From: an uncultured Cocleimonas sp.
GTDB lineage: Bacteria > Pseudomonadota > Gammaproteobacteria > Thiotrichales > Thiotrichaceae
Reading direction: 5' to 3'
Length of the DNA stretch: 41,321 nucleotides
Assembly: GCA_937929875.1 (NCBI GenBank)
Contig: CALFUP010000229.1
Coordinates: 1-41,321 of the forward strand
Within the stretch, counting starts at the first letter, position 1, and each line of letters begins with the position of its first letter. Under the pieces are notes generated by a model. That model made no database searches and had not been told where the DNA came from. It saw only the letters and a list, made by a program, of their open reading frames with translations. Below are positions 38,578 to 41,321 of the stretch, in pieces. Both the position numbers and the translations under genes were made by a program.

Positions 38578-39735
38578 TTAAAGAAAACGATTAACAATAT
38601 CGTTTACAAATAAAAAGCCTTTCTCGCTAGGTTTATAATTATTCCCCTTTTTTAAGATCAGTCCATCTTCTATTAATGTGTCTAGCTTGTCTTTTATTTC
38701 AGTAAATTCCATCCATGTTCTTTTTTCAAATAGTTCAGCGGTAAAACCATTTTTTAAACGAGCAATGTTCAGCATAAACTCAAAAGTAACGTCATCTTTC
38801 TTTAAGGGTTTCTCTGTTGATCTGGCTTTATTTTTCTCAGCCTGTTTCATGTACTCTTCAGGATGCCTAAATTTAGTATGTCGAGTAATAGAGCCATCAG
38901 GCATGGTAATTTTCCCATGAGCTCCTGCACCAACACCAAGATAGTCACCGAATTGCCAGTAGTTCATATTATGTTGTGATTGTTGTTTTTTTTGAGCATA
39001 TGCTGAAACCTCATATTGCTCATAACCTGCTTCTTTGAGTAGTGATTGTCCTTGTTGTTGAATATTCCAAATCAATTCATCGTTAGGTACAGGTGGCGGG
39101 GAATAATGAAAAAGTGTGTTTTCTTCAATGGTAAGTTGATACCAAGATATATGATTGGGTTTAGCTTTAATCGCTTGATGAAGATCATCAAGAGCTTCAT
39201 TGATAGTCTGTTTTGGTAATCCAAACATCAAGTCTAAATTAAAGTTATCAAAACCAGAGTTTTGCACAATTTCTGCTGCCTTTAATGCTTCTTCGCTACC
39301 ATGAATTCGTCCAAGTCGTTTTAAGTGATTGTCGTTATAGCTTTGAACACCAATTGAAAGGCGATTAATTCCTGCTTGCCTAAAACCACTAAACTTTGCT
39401 TGTTCAAAAGTGCCAGGGTTAGCCTCCATGGTAATTTCTATATTTGGTCTTATGTTTAAACGTTCACGTAGACTTCTTAATAGCTTGTCGATACCTTTCG
39501 CGGAAAATAAACTTGGCGTACCGCCACCTATAAAAATTGACTCAATTGATCTGCCCCAGATATTTGGAAGCTCATTTTCTAGATCTTGAATTAAGGCTTT
39601 TAAGTAACGTTCTTCAGGGATTTCATTCCGTGCCTCATGTGAGTTGAAATCACAATAAGGGCACTTTTTTATACACCAAGGGATGTGAATATATAAGCTT
39701 AACGGAATAGGCTCCGGGGCAACGGTGTTGAGCAT
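38578..39735 (-). CDS. hemW: radical SAM heme chaperone HemW
   Basis: PLSLYIHIPWCIKKCPYCDFNSHE, IFIGGGTPSLFSA, GVQSYNDNHLKRLGRIH, FMLNIARLKNGF. Confidence 0.95.
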   Translation of the reverse strand: MLNTVAPEPIPLSLYIHIPWCIKKCPYCDFNSHEARNEIPEERYLKALIQDLENELPNIWGRSIESIFIGGGTPSLFSAKGIDKLLRSLRERLNIRPNIEITMEANPGTFEQAKFSGFRQAGINRLSIGVQSYNDNHLKRLGRIHGSEEALKAAEIVQNSGFDNFNLDLMFGLPKQTINEALDDLHQAIKAKPNHISWYQLTIEENTLFHYSPPPVPNDELIWNIQQQGQSLLKEAGYEQYEVSAYAQKKQQSQHNMNYWQFGDYLGVGAGAHGKITMPDGSITRHTKFRHPEEYMKQAEKNKARSTEKPLKKDDVTFEFMLNIARLKNGFTAELFEKRTWMEFTEIKDKLDTLIEDGLILKKGNNYKPSEKGFLFVNDIVNRFL

Positions 39736-39737
39736 AA

Positions 39738-40532
39738 TTAACTCTGACCATTTGGCAGAGAGGTTATAAAATTACTTAACTTAACAAAGTCAGAAATACC
39801 TAAATTTTCTGCTCGATGACTGGGGTCAATTCCAAGCTTTTCAATTTGTTCTGCGCTGATTATTTTTTTAAGGTTATTACGTAATGTCTTGCGACGCATT
39901 GAAAAAGCAAGAGCCACCATTTCTGATAAGTGTTTCTCGTCGTTTGCCTTAACAGGTTGATCCTGCCAAGGTGATAATCTTAGTATTGCGGAATCAACTT
40001 TAGGTGGAGGATCAAATGATTCGGGTCCAACAAAAAATAAGTATTCTGTTTTACAGTGATATTGCACCATTACTGATAATCGGCCATAAGTTTTGCTATT
40101 AGGTTCGGCGGTAATACGCTTCACTACTTCATTTTGGAGCATGAAATGCATGTCACTAATTTTATCTTTAAAATCAAGTAAGTGAAAAATCAGTGGTGTG
40201 GAAATGTTATAGGGTAAATTTCCAACGACTCTTAATTTTTTATCGCTCTTTTGTAGTGAAGAAAAGTCGAATTTCAAGGCATCGACACCATGTATTGTTA
40301 GCTTAGCTTCATTTCTTTGTTGTAATCTAGAGATCACGTCTCTATCTATTTCAACCACATCTAAAGCATTAATTTTCTCTAATAATGGAAAGGTTAGGGC
40401 TCCTAATCCAGGGCCTATTTCAACAATACTATCCTCAGCATTTGGATTTATTTCGTAGATGAGTTTTTCTATTACTGAATAATCATTAAGGAAATGTTGG
40501 CCGAAGCGTTTCTTAGTTTTGTAGTGTTGCAT
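39738..40532 (-). CDS. rsmA: 16S rRNA dimethyladenosine transferase RsmA/KsgA
   Basis: KKRFGQHFLNDYSVIEKL, VEIGPGLGALTFPLL, RVVGNLPYNISTPLIFHLL, MRRKTLRNNLK. Confidence 0.97.
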   Translation of the reverse strand: MQHYKTKKRFGQHFLNDYSVIEKLIYEINPNAEDSIVEIGPGLGALTFPLLEKINALDVVEIDRDVISRLQQRNEAKLTIHGVDALKFDFSSLQKSDKKLRVVGNLPYNISTPLIFHLLDFKDKISDMHFMLQNEVVKRITAEPNSKTYGRLSVMVQYHCKTEYLFFVGPESFDPPPKVDSAILRLSPWQDQPVKANDEKHLSEMVALAFSMRRKTLRNNLKKIISAEQIEKLGIDPSHRAENLGISDFVKLSNFITSLPNGQS

Positions 40533-40573
40533 ACTTAACTGCTCTTAATTCCATAGTCATTATTTCGCTAAGA

Positions 40574-40603
40574 CTAAAAAGCCCCATATCTGGGGCTTTT
40601 TAG
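40574..40603 (-). terminator. Rho-independent terminator downstream of the ompA-like gene
   Basis: Perfect 13-bp arms CTAAAAAGCCCCA-TATC-TGGGGCTTTTTAG. Confidence 0.9.
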
Positions 40604-40631
40604 TTGTGTAACCTAAAGGTGAAGAAATATA

Positions 40632-41321
40632 TTATCGAATTTTTAATTCGACACGTCTATTTTTCAGGCGTCCAGCTTCATCTGTGTTTGGTGCAATAGG
40701 ACTGGACTCTCCATAGCCTTTCGCGCTTATTCTAGATGCATCTACGCCTTGTTCGATGAGCTGAATTGCTACAGCGTTAGCTCTCCGTTTAGATAGTTTT
40801 TGGTTTACTGACCTTACACCTAAACCATCAGTGTGACCTGCAACCTCAACTTTAATGCTAGGGTTTGTTTTTAGTGTGTTTGCAACTGTATTGATAATGG
40901 ACAAAGAATTCTTCGTTAATCGATCAGAACCTGTTGCGAAATTTACACCTTCAAGAGTGATGGTTTTATCTGAAGCGCAACCAAACTTGTTAACTTTTGC
41001 ATTCGCTGATGTATTTGAGCATAGGTCATTAGAGTCTGGGACTTTATCTCCATCAGCATCTGCAATATCTGGGCAGCCAATATTATTTACGGAGCTCCCT
41101 AGTGGTGAAGATTTGCATTGATCAAGCTCATTTACAACCCCATCGTTGTCTGGATCTAGCATTGCAGCAGTAAACTTATTAGTTATTTTCAGGTTTTCAG
41201 TTTTTAAATTATTAAATGCATTATTAAGAGTCTCTAACTCCTTAGAAACAGACGATAAGTCAGTTAGTTGCATCTTCTGCTTTGATGAGTCAGCTTCTAG
41301 AGCACTAATTTTATCCTTGAG
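40632..41321 (-). CDS. OmpA-family protein with thrombospondin type-3-like repeats, 5' end outside the window
   Basis: DPDNDGVVNELDQC, DADGDKVPDSNDLC, VEVAGHTDGLGVRSVNQKLSKRRANAVAIQL, GRLKNRRVELKIR; frame open to the window end (LKDKISALEADSSKQKMQL). Confidence 0.92.
   Translation of the reverse strand, partial: LKDKISALEADSSKQKMQLTDLSSVSKELETLNNAFNNLKTENLKITNKFTAAMLDPDNDGVVNELDQCKSSPLGSSVNNIGCPDIADADGDKVPDSNDLCSNTSANAKVNKFGCASDKTITLEGVNFATGSDRLTKNSLSIINTVANTLKTNPSIKVEVAGHTDGLGVRSVNQKLSKRRANAVAIQLIEQGVDASRISAKGYGESSPIAPNTDEAGRLKNRRVELKIR

Overview
Window from what looks like a gammaproteobacterial chromosome (inferred from hslVU, rsmA/hemW, proC/yggS and pilTU content and style). Most of it is ordinary housekeeping and accessory genes: C-terminal part of an NtrC-type regulator, an AT3/SGNH acyltransferase, a CuyA-like PLP lyase with divergent LysR and an Asp/Glu-type racemase, a DegT-family aminotransferase, an FMN glutamate-synthase-like protein, gltA, a carbamoyltransferase/SxtJ/small membrane protein/SGNH cassette, tRNA-Arg(CCG), hslV-hslU, hisI, yidD, a Ppx/GppA phosphatase, a glycosyltransferase, MarR, rsmE, lhr, hemerythrin, phnA, a 3D-domain protein, yggT, proC, yggS, three tandem PilT/PilU ATPases, a DUF937-like protein, hemW, rsmA and an OmpA-like protein. 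The strongest unexplained signal is a dispersed ~18-bp element, AAAAAGTRGGGGGGTGTC, present 13 times (plus one degenerate copy) on both strands, often about 3 kb apart. Four copies carry a tail of 23-24-bp units (WTTCGAC..GCTCAATACARGC), always on the same side of the core. Two copies are translated in frame, in lhr and at the N-terminus of an alpha/beta-hydrolase-like protein. Other structure: a ~159-bp MITE-like element with imperfect TIRs and a 5-bp duplication between yggS and proC, a ~137-bp palindrome and structured leader splitting hslV from hslU, and a 20-bp-arm inverted repeat upstream of marR. All calls come from reading the sequence; no database search was run.
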